A program made the translations under genes and the position numbers. Shown piece by piece: positions 33,474 through 33,551 of a stretch of 33,551 nt of DNA (position 1 is the stretch's first letter; the number at the start of each line of letters is the position of its first letter). The notes beneath the pieces are model-generated. The model saw only the letters and a program-made list of their open reading frames with translations. It had not been told where the DNA came from and did no database searches. The stretch comes from Deltaproteobacteria bacterium (GTDB taxonomy: Bacteria; Bdellovibrionota_B; Oligoflexia; Oligoflexales; Bog-1112), in assembly GCA_016186945.1 (NCBI GenBank), contig JACPKR010000054.1:1-33551 (forward strand), in the 5' to 3' direction.

Positions 33474-33551
33474 ATGGCCGGAAGATTTGAGGGTTTGAGT
33501 GATCCGGAGTGGGGACTTTTTGAACCTATTCTCGATAAAAAAGGCAAAAGA
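33474..33551 (+). CDS. IS5-like transposase, 5' fragment (runs off the window)
   Basis: Only 26 residues are visible, MAGRFEGLSDPEWGLFEPIL plus a basic tail, cut by the window end. This opening matches IS5-family transposases (helix-turn-helix domain N-terminus). AGGAGG lies 7 bases before the ATG. It is read opposite to the primase gene that it interrupts. The rest of the gene lies to the right. Confidence 0.75.
   Translation, partial: MAGRFEGLSDPEWGLFEPILDKKGKR

Noticed and set aside
33365-33547. 60-residue minus-strand open frame near the right end
   Set aside because: It runs antisense across the transposase start and the TOPRIM segment in another frame, with no family features.

Overview
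The window is a Gram-negative bacterial chromosome segment of mid GC content. A lipobox lipoprotein, a secretin and a class II polyphosphate:AMP phosphotransferase point to a diderm. The DUF6178-like protein, the STAS/zinc-ribbon protein and the secretin cluster with short pilin-like membrane proteins suggest a Bdellovibrionota- or Deltaproteobacteria-like lineage. That placement is an inference from gene content, not a database match.

Layout. 1-285 holds tandem palindromic repeats and a copy of a hairpin repeat. 286-1588 holds two VapBC toxin-antitoxin modules back to back around a shared promoter/operator region. 1688-5948 is a probable three-gene operon: classical SDR, extended SDR and glycyl radical enzyme. 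6023-7690 (minus) is a DEAD-box-fold protein whose ATPase motifs are degenerate. 7841-10979 carries a small acidic protein, a coiled-coil/TPR lipoprotein, TsaD and RsmA. 11194-14170 is a polyphosphate-themed group: CHAD protein and SixA phosphatase, convergent with tandem-domain PPK2. 14353-17809 has a membrane protein, a sodium:alanine-type symporter and a polyprenyl synthetase. 17979-21314 has a DUF6178-like protein, a small unknown protein, a GGDEF protein and a STAS/zinc-ribbon protein. 21417-24707 holds speA, rsmD and coaD. 24822-28659 (minus) runs aroB, three short membrane-anchored proteins and a secretin. 28754-29245 is a response regulator.

From tRNA-Asn (29481-29556) to the right edge lies an integrated mobile element: a large serine recombinase whose 3' end reads antisense through the tRNA, a CxxC zinc-finger protein, and a TOPRIM/DUF3987 primase-like protein. 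The primase is cut at its N-terminus by an incoming IS whose transposase start is at 33474.

Two families of short hairpin repeats are scattered between the housekeeping genes. Family A (seven copies) has a GGAGGAA...TTCCTCC hairpin; one intact copy has 17-bp terminal inverted repeats with TA ends, so it looks like a MITE. Family B (three copies) forms two A/T-rich hairpins. Copies supply the last codons and stop of at least one gene (DUF6178-like) and probably of vapC1. Most core genes are intact; the unusual biology lies in the repeats, the pseudo-helicase, the glycyl radical operon, the paired TA modules and the tRNA-integrated element.
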